DNA of 64,000 nucleotides. Origin: Mesorhabditis belari. Lineage: Eukaryota > Nematoda > Chromadorea > Rhabditida > Rhabditidae. A program made the translations under genes and the position numbers. The notes under the pieces are model-generated. The model was not told the origin of the DNA and searched no databases. It saw only the letters and a program-made list of their open reading frames with translations. The number at the start of each line of letters is the position of its first letter. Within the stretch, counting starts at the first letter, position 1. Below are positions 1 through 12,802 of the stretch, piece by piece. Location of the stretch: positions 806,001 to 870,000 of the forward strand of contig CAUEEP010000732.1 in the NCBI GenBank assembly GCA_958450365.1, given 5' to 3'.

Positions 1-1569
<1,569 letters not shown>

Positions 1570-3227
1570 ATTGTTGCTATTGCACGTATAATTGTTGTTT
1601 TGTTGTGTATTTCTGAAACCCATATTTTAAGCAGCAATTTACTGATGTTGTAATTTTCGATACTGGATTAGTTTAGTGTAGCCTTGAAGAAAGAAATTCT
1701 ACGTGGTATTTTAAACCTAATCAATCATCACTTTATTTTGGTTACTCCTGATCGTCCGGTTCAATGAAATCTATTTATCGTTGCTTGTGTAGTTTTTAAG
1801 TTTTCCGATTAAATTGTTTGTCCAAAATTGATTGTTTACGCACAATGAAAAAACGCAAAGGGTTTGAGATTATTAGGTGAAGGCACTGATTTAATAAGTT
1901 TGTTGATAACACTTTGAAATCATAGCAAGATAAAAATAGGACAAGGAATAAACAGATGTAGGTAATTTGGAAAACCCTAGCCACATTTTTCAAATACCTT
2001 TCCAAAAAAAATAAAGATAAGGCCGATGGGGGAGAATAATGCTAGGCCGTTTTTTCGAGCACGGTGGCTCTACTCTTTTTCAGATGCGATTAGGTAGACA
2101 ATCTCTTGATTTTCGCGCTCTTTCATGAAATATTATACTTCGTCTGTAAAGTTTTCAATTTGCGGTTTTGCTTTGATCCAATTAGAATTCGGTAGCAAAA
2201 TTGGAATTCCCGGGTAATTACAGGGGAAATTCTTCAAAAAAGAAATTCTCAAATTCCGTGACTTGTTGGGAGTTTTGAGAAATTGGTACGACGTTTGTTG
2301 CATTTTGCAATAAGCGTTTTCACATTTGAAAAGTCTTTTTAAATGATCGATCCGGTCAATAAATTATTTTGTTGCACACAATAATTGTGTGCAACGAGGG
2401 CCAGAAAGGGAAAACGATTGAGGACAAACTCGATGATCGTCAGGAAATCGGCATCCGGTTGCCATATTTCATGAATAATTACTTGAACCAAAGTTTTTTT
2501 GAGTTCTTCCAGATTGGACTTGAGGTATTGCTAGTTGGCTCTGAATTTTGTGAATAGATTCATTTGCGTGTGTGTGTGTGTTTTATTTTATCCATCGTGA
2601 TTGGGTGTTAATGCAAATTTTGGGGGTATAACCGTATTGATGCATATGGGGATAATTGGTACCGTATAGTACCGAATTTTTGTTATTAGAAGGGTTTTTT
2701 TTAAAAATAGAAATGTTACCAAAAGGTTGTTTTCTAAAAAGGAAAAAAGTTTTTCGCGAAAGGGATCAGAATCTGGGCAGCGAAAAAATAGGTAAGCTTC
2801 GTAGGCTAACAGCTAACAGGCTAACAGACTAACCTCTACGAAGACAGACAGACCTCGTAGGCCAACAGACTAACCTCTACGCGAGGACTTCACTTTGTTA
2901 AGGGTAATGTGAAGCCGTGTTAAAGGCATCAAAATTGTCACCTAATTTTTTTTTTTTTGCCAAATAACTCGCGATTCCTAGCCGATAAGCAATTTTTGAA
3001 AACGGATTCGGAATCAGCATCAAAAACTGCATCTTATAGATTAGGTCTTGTTTGAAAAAGTCACTGTGCCTTCAGGTAGTTCCCGAATTAGAGGCGAAAG
3101 TTGATTAGCTGCCTTCCAAGTCCTTATCTAAAAGTATTAGCAACGTGTAAACTTTCAAAAGCTACCGTAAATCTGTAAATGATAAAGAGTAGTTCTATGA
3201 TAAAATTGGGGCCTAGAAGAGGAAGGG
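1570..3227. other. Intergenic region between map-2 and the peptide transporter
   Basis: AT-rich DNA with no convincing gene. It holds a short GT run near 2569-2581 and clustered short repeats at about 2800-2885 (ctaacag and cagacag units, resembling the tails of the SINE family found elsewhere in the window). A 62-codon open frame at 2369-2557 lacks splice context or recognisable similarity and is probably chance. Confidence 0.5.
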
Positions 3228-3310
3228 CCTGCGGTCTATCCCGTCCGATCTGCCAAGTTAAACAACGTCGGCGCGGGAGTTCGACTTTTGTGGGTTCCCC
3301 TCCGAGCGCC
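3228..3310 (+). pseudogene. 5S rRNA-like fragment (pseudogene or 5S-derived repeat)
   Basis: The GC-rich stretch 3234-3276 closely matches the internal part of nematode 5S rRNA (CCATCCCGTCCGATCTGGC-type segment followed by AAGTTAAGCAACGT), with only a few substitutions. The following bases diverge and the 5' portion of 5S is not recognisable, so it is not a functional gene. It could be a dispersed 5S pseudogene or the head of a 5S-derived SINE. GC-rich sequence continues to about 3420 without an identified origin. Confidence 0.5.
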
Positions 3311-3701
3311 CCAGCCCGGCCATCGGAGTATCATCGGCTACGACAACTACACTTCTGCCTCAGTACCCCGCACGGCCTCCCTGCTCTCTTCCGGCATCGA
3401 GGGATCAAGCAAAGGCCTCAGTAAATGTGGAAGCAGATTGTGATCTGCGCAAATAGGAACAGGTCAAAGTGCTGAGTGCGAAAACAGGTCAAAAAAATGA
3501 TAAAATTAGCATAACCAGAAATGCACAAAACACAAAAACGACCGACAAAAAATGTATCTGTAAATGATAAAAAAAGTGACCCAAAATGATTTCAGCAAAT
3601 AGGGAAATCGAGAGAGAAAAAGAAGCGTCGTTCAAATAAATCGTGCATAGAGAATGAGGCGAGTGTGGTGTATTCGGTGCTTCGAAAACTGACTTGTCTC
3701 T

Positions 3702-3776
3702 TTATCATATTTTTTCAATCAAATTCCCCATTTCCCATTTCTCTTCTTCCTCACCTACACGTGTTTTATTGATAAG
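3702..3776. promoter_or_regulatory. Two GATA sites upstream of the peptide transporter
   Basis: TTATCA (reverse complement TGATAA) at 3702-3707 and TTGATAAG at 3769-3776 lie 70-150 bases before the predicted transporter start. TGATAA is the core bound by ELT-2-type intestinal GATA factors in C. elegans, and peptide transporters of this family are intestinal there. The sites are seen directly; the regulatory role is inferred, and six-base sites occur often by chance. Confidence 0.35.
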
Positions 3777-3847
3777 CCTTTTCACTCATTTCTCTGCATT
3801 TGTTCGCAAATCTTATTGAACCCATTCATCCGCTGTAAAAATAGTTT

Positions 3848-6800
3848 ATGGAAAAGTTTGAAAATGGTGGTCAGTTTATCAGGTTGGATTTTTTGATTTG
3901 ATTGAAATTTAGAGGATGATACAAAACATCCCGATTATGGGACGATCACCGAAACGGATTCGATCAAAGAGGATCCTGAACCGACTGTAAGTGCAAAACT
4001 GTTTATGGATGAGAGTTAAGAACTACTGGACAACGAAATATCATATTTGAAAAAAGATCGTCGTCACTTTCGCGCGTCTGTAACTCCCTTGTCTTTACCG
4101 TATTTCTAAATATTAACATTACCATTGTGTAGCCCTTGAAAAGAGCTTTCAGGAAATGTATAACACTAATAGTTTAAACTCAAAGACAAGGGAGTTACAG
4201 ACGCGCGAAAGTGACGATCGTTTTTCAAATATCATATTTCATTGTCCAGTACTGTATGTTGCACAAAGGACACTAATCATCACTTCTTGAAAAAAGCCAA
4301 GGAAAGACCAAAGTGGGAATTGAAACTCCTTGCAGATTGTCTTGCTCTGCCAACCAGCGCTGTACCACTGAGCCACGGCTACGCGAAATCGGGTCTGCAA
4401 GGAGGTCCTTAAGACCCAAATGGCTATATTTTCTTAACAAAACTTTAGACGCATATAACTCCTGCCATATTGTCATTTAGCAAAAACGGAATATATATTC
4501 AGAATCAGTATAAAATTCTGCGTCAAATGGTAAAGGTTGAATAGCATTTGACCAATTGCCCACCAATTGACCTTCCCTTATAGCCAGTCAGCCAGTCAGC
4601 CAGTCAGCCAGTCCGCAGGGCTTTTAGCCAGTCAGCCAAAATGCTTTTTTGTAAAACATTTTTCAGAAATTCGTCGATATGCTCAAAGTTTGGCCAAAAA
4701 GCACCTTTCTGATCATTGTTTGCGAGTTTTGCGAGCGTTTCAGCTATTACTGCATGAGATGTTTGTTTACTTAAAGGGGAATAGATAAATCTTCAATACT
4801 TTAGCCGTTTTAACTTTGTACTTTATGAATATTCTGAAATTCTCGGGTGACACAGCTACTGTGCTTTACCATGCATTCAATGTGCTTTGCTATGCGTCAC
4901 CGATGTTGGGATCGTTTATCGCCGATGGATATATTGGGAAATATTGGTGGGTTCTTTTGAAATCTTTCACTATTGTAGTAAAAAAAGCTAGAAAGGATCT
5001 AAAGATTGAGAATTGATGTATTTAAAATGATTTACAACACTTGAAACAACAATCAACTCTTTTCATTTAGGACAATTTTCTCGATTTCGATTTTCTACAT
5101 GATCGGTCAGTTCACTTTGGCAGCCGCCTCGACGTTTAGCGTTGATGCTTCCGTTCATCCGTTAGTTCACTAGAAAAGTAGCAATCTATTTGGAAATCTT
5201 AATCTATAAGTATTTAATCGATTTTGAAACTCTATAACTTACCGTAAATACTGTAATTGGACCCCGCCCTCATAATGACGGTGCGGAGTGTTGTGTAGTC
5301 TAGCTTTGAACGAGTTTTTCTCGACACTGGTTTACGACACTGGTTTCTCGACACTCGACGTTTAGCGTTGATGCTTCCGTTCATCCGTTAGTTCACTAGA
5401 AAAGTAGCAATCTATTTGGAAATCTTAAACTTAATCTATAATCTATAATCTATTTAACTTAATCTATTTAATCGATTTTGAAACTCTATAACTTACCGTA
5501 AATATTGTAATAGTACCCCACTCCCATAATGACGGTGCGGAGTGTCGTGTAGTCTAGCTTTGAACGAGTTTTTCTCGACACTGGTTTATGCTATAATGCG
5601 CGCTTAGGTCTCAAAAAATAGCCCTGAATTTCAGCTATTTTTTGATACCAAAGACACATTTTTGAAAGTACGAGTGCTTTGAAAAAAATGAAATACTAAA
5701 AAAACTTTTGCGACTACGCGACTGTACGAGGGCGGTGGGGTACTATTACAGGATTTATGGTATCTCTAAGACCCGTAAGGTTGCTTTAAATTTCAGTTGG
5801 CTTGATCTATTGGGTCTTTTCGTGATCGGGATGAGCACTGGTGGGATTAAACCGTGTGTTTCTGCACTCGGCGGTGATCAGTTCAAGGTTTTTGCTGCTT
5901 TCATCATCGGATATAATAAGAATAAAATAGTTGTGCCATTTAAAATAAGAACTAAAACTTGAGTGGGATGGGGGGTCGACCCAGGATCGTGTGGGCCGCT
6001 CTCACTGCGCTACGGCGACAGACTGGCAGACTGTCCGTCTGTTAAGACTCTAGACAGAGACTTGTTTAGCGATAAAGGGTTTTCCAAAACAAACCTTTCC
6101 AGCCCCATTACACTCTAATGATCTCCCTCTATTTCTCGATATTTTATTTCACAATCAATGCCGGATCCACAATTTCTTCATTTGTTTCGCCAATCATGCG
6201 ATGTGAGTTATGAGAAAGCAATTCTTTAGCAATTCTATAGCAATTCTTTAGCAATTCCCTTTCTCTTTAGCTAAGCCATGTTTGGGACATGACAGTTGTT
6301 ATCCACTTTCTTTTGGTATCCCCGCAGTTTTGATGATCATTGCGATTGGTTTGAGTTTGAATTTAATAAAAGATAGCCTTCATTTAGCTATTTTCATGGC
6401 TGGATCACCATTTTATAAAAAATTAAAGCCAAAGGAGAACACGATTGCCCGAGTAGCCGGAACGATCAAGGTAGGGGCAAAATATGAGTTGTTCAACGAT
6501 TTCAATTTACATTTAGATAAAGAAAAATAAGCAATAAAGCCAAAAATTTCACTGAATACTTTTAGAAAGCTGTTGGAAATAAGCTGAAAAGAGGATCACC
6601 AAAGAGGACACATTGGCTCGATCATTTCTTGGATAATCACAAATGTGCTGATGATCTGAAATGCATAGAAGCCAAAGGGAAATGTGCACAGGTGTTCTTG
6701 AAAATCGATTAGGTTTATAGAATTTCTAGAAAAGATTCGTTAAAGACGTGAAAGAGTTGGTGAGAGTGGCAGTGATCATGCTACCCGTGCCTTTCTTTTG

Positions 6801-9800
6801 GACACTTTATGATCAACAGGTGAATAGAGATTGAATATTTGATAAAAGTGGAAAGATCTCTCTAACAGCGGGTTTGTTTGGCTTGGTTTTGTTGTGGCCG
6901 TGGCGCAGTCGGGAGCGCGCTTGTACCCGCCCGCCGCCTAGATGCCCCCGGTTCAGCTCCCGGCTGGGTCGTGACTTTTGCTTTTTAGAAAAACGAAATA
7001 TGAGATTCACAACTAAATAGAATTCTAAGCCTAACAAACTAAAAATCATGGAAATTGGCCCACGGGGAGCCGAGAAGAGACAAACAGACAGACAGACAGA
7101 CAGAGGGACAGACGGACCGACAGACGGACAGACAGATAGACGGACAGACAGACGGACGGACGGACAGATAGACGGACAGACAGACAGACGGACAGACAGA
7201 CAAACAGACAGACAGACAGCCAAACAAACAGACAGACGGACAGACAGAGGGACAGACAGACAGACAAACAGACAGACAAACAGACAGACAAACAGACAGA
7301 CAAACAAAGAGACAGACAGACAGACGGACAGACAACTCCTTTTATCTAGTAGATAGCTTTAAGAACAACTAAGAAAAGTAAAGCTAAAACTGTAATCAAT
7401 GAAGTAAACCTACTAATCCAATCGTGATTCTAGGGTTCTCGTTGGGTGATCCAAGCTGTAGCAATGGATTCCAAAATCGGCGATTCTTTCTCGCTTCTTC
7501 CCGATCAAATGAGCACACTGAATGCCCTTCTCATTATGATATTCATTCCAATATTTCAGGTGAATTAAAAGACATATTTTATTGTTATGCTAATCATTTT
7601 AGGGTTTCATTTATCCAAGTGTCGAGAAGTTGGGAATCCGATTGACTCCATTGAGGAAAATGGTGGCCGGCGGATTTTTGGCTGTGCTTTCATTTGTCAT
7701 TTGTGGCTTTCTGCAATTGGCTGTGAATGTGAGCTTTAAAAGTATAAAGAAGTATTTAGTTAAAGTAATCCAAAGGAAAAAAAAAGTATTCTGTATTCTT
7801 TTCAGCAAACCCTGCCCGATATTCCGTCATCATCGACAGCTTTTGTATCAGTTGTGAATGGATATCCAACTGGAACATGTGATTTTGAGATCTCTGGAAT
7901 ACCCGGATATGAATCAAAGTTCATAAGCGCAAACTCGGTCTTTATATGGTTTAGATTTCATATAAAATGTTTTTAGTCTTTTATTGATAACAAAATCGAT
8001 GACATTAAACAATTGTATCGATTGAGTGTCGGGAAAGGAGGCAGAAGTTATCAGATTGTCTTCACACCCAACAAGTAAGCTTCGAAGAGTAAGATTGGAA
8101 TAAGTATTGTACAGTAAGACTTATACAGTAAGCTTTATACTGTAAGCTTTATACAGTAAACTTAATATAGTAAGACTTATACAGTAAGCTTCATACAGTA
8201 ATCCAGACGGTGAGCGGTTATGTGAAGATTATCATAGTCTTTCCAGCCAAAAAGTGTTTCCAGAAATTCGAGTGCTTGTGATTCGACGAGTTTCACCGTT
8301 TCAGCCCATTTCATTGGCGGGAAATCGTACATGGTCACACTTTTGCCGATGGGGAGAACATTTGTCCGAGAGGCACAATGGGAAAAGCCCACCGAAGGAC
8401 AGGGACAATTTGCGATTGGGTAAAGAAAATACAGAAAATCGAGTATTTGAGAGAATTCTAGGTTAACAGTCGTTCTGCCATGCAATCGTTTCAAATTGAA
8501 TGGAACTTCTTGCACGAATGGCTCATTCAATGGAAGCTTTGCCTTGTGTCGATACGATAAGGAATGTGATCCACAAAAGCATGAGTAAGAGCTTCAAATA
8601 ATAGTTGTTTTTGATTAGACTGAATTCGTCTTTAGTTGGTATTATGCATGGAAGAGCAGTGATAATAAGAAGTTCAAATATTTGGACGTTTCAAATCAGA
8701 ATGGAGCTTCATTGCAAGGATTCTCATTGGACTATATTGATGTGAAGCCTGGGACGTGAGTGTGGCTTTGAATTCTTAGGAAGAAGAGATTTGTCCACAG
8801 ATTCTGATAGGTTTCTTCATTAGTTTACTTTCAGCTTTCGATTGTATCTTGTCAATTACATGAAAGATTACAAAGGAGATCATTCACCGAAGAAATCAGA
8901 GATTCAAGTAAGATTTGTGATGCATAAAATTGATTCCTAGTTTACTTTCATTAGGTGGAACCATTCGATGTCTATCTACAAGTGAAGCGAATGGGTGGTG
9001 TCTACGCGTGGACAGTTGCCGACGATCAGAATGGAAATGTGAGTTTGTACTTTGCTTAAGGAGAATATTTACATTATAGCTTTTGAGCTAAGTATTAGGT
9101 ACATGCATAAGAAATACGGAAATATAAAAAATAATAAATGCATTAAATTTGAACATTTAAATTTGAATATTTGAACTTTGAACATAAATTTCCAACGATA
9201 GAAACCTGATATCGATGAACGTTATAACCTTTTTAAAAGCTGTAAAACTCCTCTACAAAATAGGCGCTAAAACGTGTTTCAATTGATCGAAACATTGAAG
9301 GAATTTCGAGGGCGAAATGCGAGTGACCAAAAAAAGGAATCGAGTCACTTTAGGGACAAGTTTAGTGTGGTCAGAATAGAGTTAGCTTCCCAAAATTGAA
9401 GATTTTGAAAAAAAGGATAACTATAGATCAATTCATTAAAAAAGTCTAACGGAAATGCATTTGCAAAAATTTAGATAGAACGCAAGTTCAAAACCCTCAA
9501 AATTGTCAAAAAAACCGGCTTTTTCACAAAAAAGAAAAATGATTGTAAAAACAAAGTTTTCCCATGAAATGATCCCAACTCTTAATTAATTTAAATGATA
9601 TTTTAGCCCACTATATATATCATTTTCCACTATATAGTCAAAAACGAACTCTTGTGAAAGTGGGGTTTTTCAAAAAGTGCCCTTTTTTGGTCACTCGCAT
9701 TTCGGCCTTGAAATTTCTTCAATGCTTCGATCAATTGAAACACGTTTTAGCCCATTTTGTAGAGGAGATTTACAACTTTCAAATAGTTTATAACATTCAT

Positions 9801-10898
9801 CGATATCAGGTTTCTATCTTTGGAAATTTAAATGTTGAAATAAAAAAAAAAACCACAGATAATCTCGACGCTTCACACAATTGTCCCCGAGAATCACATG
9901 AATATTTTATGGCAGGTAGACTATTTTAAGGCTTATGATTAAACGATGAATCTATCCAATCTATCCAATCTATCCAATCTATCCAATCTATCCAATCTAT
10001 CCAATCTATCCAATCTATCCAATCTATCCAATCTATCTAATCTATTATCTAAAACTCTTCAGGTTCCTCAATACTTTGTAATCACAGCGGCAGAGATTCT
10101 CTTCTCGATCACTGGACTCGAGTTTGCCTATTCACAGGTGAAACAAATAATAGCTAAATAAAGTTATTGAGATCAAGAATATAATATATAATATTTCTAT
10201 AATAAGTCTAGTTTTATAATATAGTCGAAAAAAGATTATATTATAAAACTCGGTTACCTTTTAGTTAGCCCCGAGTCTTAAAGCGCTCGTCTCGGCAATG
10301 TGGTTGTTGACGCAAGCTGTCGGCGATGCAATTATTATTATAATGGACGAACTAGATCTTTTTGATAACTTGGTAAGAAGTGTTCAAAATGAAACAATCT
10401 AGCTACTGTAATCAGCTGACAACAGCTAGCAATAGCTAGCAACAGCTGACAACAGCTAGCAACAGCTAACAACAGCTAGCAATAGCTAGCAATAGCTACA
10501 AAAATCTGTACTAAAATTGATAGGCTGGATTGATATTTGTTTCCAGGCCACCGAGAACTTCACTTATGCCGGGATTATGTTCGTTGTTGTGTTCATTCTC
10601 ATGTTATTATCGATATTTTATTACGAGTATAAAGAGATTAAACCGAATGGAGAAGACGATGATGAAGAGATCGAAGAATCAAATGGGGAAAGGTTTGTGA
10701 AAAACGAATGGAAAACTATTGGAGAAGAAAACTACAAGATATAAAGATTTAAAAGATATTTCTAGAAGAGCTAGAAGATTTAAAAGATAGCTTTTTTTAA
10801 AATATGAACTTAAAAACAATAAAAACTTCAGGAACGGCTTCTCAATGACTCTTCAAAATGGTGGCTTTCATGATGATGAATTGCTAACAAAGTTATGA
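3848..10898 (+). CDS. pept: Proton-coupled oligopeptide transporter (SLC15/POT/PTR2 family), 23 exons, about 755 aa
   Basis: Imports di- and tripeptides with protons across the plasma membrane. Exons: 3848-3869, 3913-3986, 4667-4760, 4805-4946, 5071-5160, 5797-5887, 6103-6202, 6271-6348, 6388-6470, 6566-6691, 6730-6819, 7434-7559, 7603-7728, 7806-7937, 7977-8074, 8462-8584, 8636-8755, 8835-8907, 8955-9038, 10063-10137, 10265-10372, 10547-10692, 10832-10898; all phases agree and the frame stays open. Family marks: the ExxER proton-coupling motif in EFCERFSYY (about residues 52-60), GSFIADGYIGKYW, GTGGIKP-like STGGIKPCVSALGGDQF, FYFTINAGS (about 185-193), and DQQGSRW across the exon 11/12 junction (about 328-334). 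A large Cys-containing extracellular domain (about 415-620) precedes the last membrane helices, as in animal PEPTs; the tail is acidic. AATAAA at 10964-10969 follows the stop. Introns 2, 5, 7, 11, 15 and 19 are swollen by transposable elements. The start is the only ATG giving an in-phase short first exon. Homologous to C. elegans pept-1/2/3; I cannot assign which. Confidence 0.93.
4026..4249. mobile_element. Foldback MITE in transporter intron 2
   Basis: Two nearly perfect inverted arms of about 70 bases, beginning CTGGACAA and ending TTGTCCAG, enclose an AT-rich centre. TA dinucleotides flank both ends, consistent with a Tc1/mariner-type target duplication. No coding capacity. Confidence 0.75.
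4310..4400 (-). mobile_element. tRNA-derived SINE head
   Basis: On the minus strand this reads as a tRNA-like sequence with an A-box-like TGGCTCAGTGG and a degenerate B box (GTTTCAATTCC). The anticodon region and acceptor do not pair well, so it is a SINE head or tRNA pseudogene, lying inside transporter intron 2. Confidence 0.5.
4583..4645 (+). repeat. AGTCAGCC octamer microsatellite
   Basis: Several tandem copies of an AGTCAGCC unit, then a degenerate copy after a short interruption, directly upstream of transporter exon 3. Confidence 0.7.
5129..5590 (+). repeat. Tandem duplication of the end of transporter exon 5 and its intron
   Basis: The last 32 bases of exon 5, its donor and the following intron (5129-5202 onward) recur almost exactly from about 5356. 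The first unit carries a truncated copy of the TACCGTAAATACTG MITE (about 5240-5335); the second carries the full one. The second exon fragment lacks an acceptor and is left in the intron in the model. Confidence 0.8.
5494..5762 (+). mobile_element. MITE family A, full copy, transporter intron 5
   Basis: About 270 bases starting TACCGTAAATATTGTAATAG and ending in the matching inverted sequence, with an inner palindrome built on TAGCCCTGAATTTCAGCTA. Same family as copies at 39844, 42454, 45281 and 60843. It ends 34 bases before transporter exon 6, and this junction is reproduced at 42735. Confidence 0.85.
5970..6035 (-). mobile_element. tRNA-derived SINE head (partial)
   Basis: The minus strand carries a B box GGGTCGACCC and a TGGCGCAG-like A-box region (degenerate here), the same head sequence as the copies near 15270 and 52540. 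It lies in transporter intron 6. Confidence 0.55.
6890..7345 (+). mobile_element. tRNA-derived SINE, plus orientation, with expanded CAGA/CGGA tail
   Basis: Three parts in order: a tRNA-like head at 6893-6975 (A box TGGCGCAGTCG, B box GGTTCAGCTCC), a body of about 100 bases, and a 260-base tail of CAGA/CGGA/CAAA tetranucleotides at 7078-7334 that ends in TCTAGTAGATAG. Other copies end the same way, so the microsatellite is best read as an expanded SINE tail. The long frames across it are tetranucleotide artefacts. Inside transporter intron 11. Confidence 0.7.
8103..8212 (+). repeat. Degenerate ACAGTAAGCTTAT-type tandem repeat
   Basis: About six imperfect copies of a 15-17 base unit in transporter intron 15. 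The array is also present, inverted, at about 11960-12040. Confidence 0.7.
8177..8530 (-). other. Antisense open frame opposite transporter intron 15 and exon 16
   Basis: A 117-codon minus-strand frame covers most of intron 15 and then exon 16 in antisense. The part lying only in the intron (about 8177-8390) has protein-like composition, for example FPPMKWAETVKLVESQALEF, unlike the AT-rich introns around it. The same frame survives with few changes in the inverted copy at 11628-11981. I do not recognise the family. It may be an exon fragment of another gene captured into the intron, or chance. Confidence 0.35.
9185..9832. repeat. Long imperfect inverted repeat in transporter intron 19
   Basis: About 155 bases at 9185-9342 recur inverted at about 9672-9832 (shared blocks include CATCGATATCAGGTTTCTAT and TTTGGTCACTCGCATTTCG). 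The spacer is AT-rich. It looks like a decayed foldback element. Confidence 0.7.
9949..10043 (+). repeat. Minisatellite of CTATCCAAT 9-mers
   Basis: About ten near-perfect tandem copies of a 9-base unit, shortly before transporter exon 20. The Asn-Leu-Ser repeat frame across it is an artefact. Confidence 0.9.
10400..10500 (+). repeat. CAGCTAGCAA-type decamer repeat
   Basis: Tandem imperfect decamers (AGCTAGCAAT / AGCTGACAAC) in transporter intron 21. Confidence 0.8.
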
Positions 10899-10902
10899 TA
10901 TT

Positions 10903-11057
10903 GAACGGATTTAGTTAATGAATTTTTAAGCAATCGTTCGTGTTATTATATCTGTTGTAGGGGAATAAAATTGAAAAACTTTTGCTAGCTTTAAATTAAG
11001 ATTAAAAGATAAAACGGATTTAGTTAATGAATTTTTGAGCGATCGTTCGTGTTAAAC
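10903..11057 (+). repeat. Direct repeat in transporter 3' flank
   Basis: A segment of about 45 bases following the stop codon (containing TTAGTTAATGAATTTTTAAG) recurs at about 11013-11057 with two substitutions. The candidate poly(A) signal at 10964-10969 lies between the copies. Confidence 0.75.
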
Positions 11058-11350
11058 ATGCAAATTAAACCTCAAATACTGGGTAAATGTTTCTTTAGAT
11101 AAAATGTTTTCCATTTTTAACTTTTTTCTCTTTTTAAACTTTATCTAAACTTGAAAAATAACAGAATAAAGCAACAAAAAACAAAAAAAAAAAGAATTTT
11201 TAATGCAAAAAGACTACTTGAATCAACCAAATTTTAACTTATTCATGCAGTTTTTTTATAGTGGCATCGACTGTTGTATTGAACGATAGCTTTTAAACAT
11301 CATATTTTCTTTAACCAATCGCAAATTGTCCGAAGGACAGGGACAATTTA

Positions 11351-12041
11351 TCAGAATCTGTGGCCAAATCTCCTCTTCCTAAGAATTCAAAGCCACACTC
11401 ACGTCCCAGGCTTCACATCAATATAGTCCAATGAGAATCCTTGCAATGAAGCTCCATTCTGATTTGAAACATCCAAATATTTGAACTTCTTATTATCACT
11501 GCTCTTCCACGCATAATACCAACTAAAGACGAATTCAGTCTAATCAAAAACAACGATTATTTGAAGCTCTTACTCATGCTTTTGTGGATCACATTCCTTA
11601 TCGTATCGACACAAGGCAAAACTTCCATTGAATGAGCCATTCGTGCAAAAAGTTCCATTCAATTTGAAACGATTGCATGGCAGAACGACTGTTAACCTAG
11701 AATTCTCTCAAATACTCGATTTTCTGTATTTTCTTTACCCAATCGCAAATTGTCCCTGTCCTTCGGTGGGCTTTTCCCATTGCGCCTCTCGGACAAATGT
11801 TCTCCCCATCGGCAAAAGTGTGACCATGTACGATTTCCCTCCAATGAAATGGGCTGAAACGGTGAAACTCGTCGAATCACAAGCACTCGAATTTCTGGAA
11901 ACACTTTTTGGCTGGAAAGACTATGATAATCTTCACATAACCGCTCACCGTCTGGATTACTGTATGAAGCTTACTGTATAAGTCTTACTATATTAAGTTT
12001 ACTGTATAATGCTTACAGTATAAAGCTTACTGTATAAAGAT
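11351..12041 (-). pseudogene. Inverted duplicate of transporter exons 16-17 and flanking introns
   Basis: On the minus strand this reproduces about 8117-8810, including both complete exons (equivalents of 8462-8584 and 8636-8755), their splice sites, the intron between them and most of intron 15, with only scattered substitutions. No other transporter exon is present, so it cannot encode a transporter. The copy lies about 450 bases past the end of the gene and faces it. Confidence 0.9.
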
Positions 12042-12045
12042 TGGT

Positions 12046-12117
12046 CGAATTAGAAGAAATTTGTGGCGAGTTGCGCAAACGATCCTTTTGCAGAAATTAG
12101 CCTACTCCGATTTTCGC
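12046..12117 (+). mobile_element. Partial copy of the TTGCGCAA foldback element
   Basis: The sequence GTGGCGAGTTGCGCAAACGA through TTAGCCTACTCC matches the right half of the complete element at 39550-39803. The left half is missing. Confidence 0.6.
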
Positions 12118-12802
12118 TTTTCGAAAGTTTTTGTTAACGAAAATTTCTCAATCTTAATCGATTACGACATCTAAATTTAATCAATCGGGTAATATGAATA
12201 AATTAAGTAGATTTATATTCAAATCAAGAAGAAAAGTCTTTTGAAAGGTGTCAAGCAGTGGCTTTTGATGTGCTTTATATCAACTGACATTCAAACTGTT
12301 CAATAATTCAATATAATTTACTAATCAACAAGTGTACTACTGTTGATAGTGTAAAATTTTCCTTTTTCCTATCTTAAACTCAAAAAACAGCTTTCACATG
12401 AAATTCAAGAATAATAAAAGCCTTTTGAAAGTCATTCTGTCTATATTTGCTATCAAATTTTCACAGATCGTTTCGTTTTCTCAAAATCGAATCCTGTAAG
12501 AAATAGATTTGTATTTTGATCTATAACTCTATAACTTCTATAACTTCTATAACTCTATAACTTCTTATGAGACCGTGTCTCGGTGTGGTTCAATGGTAGA
12601 TGTCTTGAAAACGCACAATTTATCAAAACTTTCCCTTATTAGGGCAAATTTCGCCCAAACTAGAGCAACCTAGCACTATCACAATTAATCCAACACTTGC
12701 ATGTGAAAAAGGGATGAATAGAAAAGGGAGCACACAACTGACTCAAAACAAAGCCTAAATAATGGGTTTTTAAGTACACAAACTACGACAAACGGACAAC
12801 TG

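Noticed and set aside
6813..7356. Cys/Val/Ser- and Thr/Asp-repeat open frames on both strands
   Set aside because: Produced by the CAGA/CGGA tetranucleotide tail of a SINE within a transporter intron; every frame is repetitive.
9946..10161. 71-codon plus frame starting with Asn-Leu-Ser repeats
   Set aside because: The first half is the 9-mer minisatellite; only the part from 10063 is real, as transporter exon 20.
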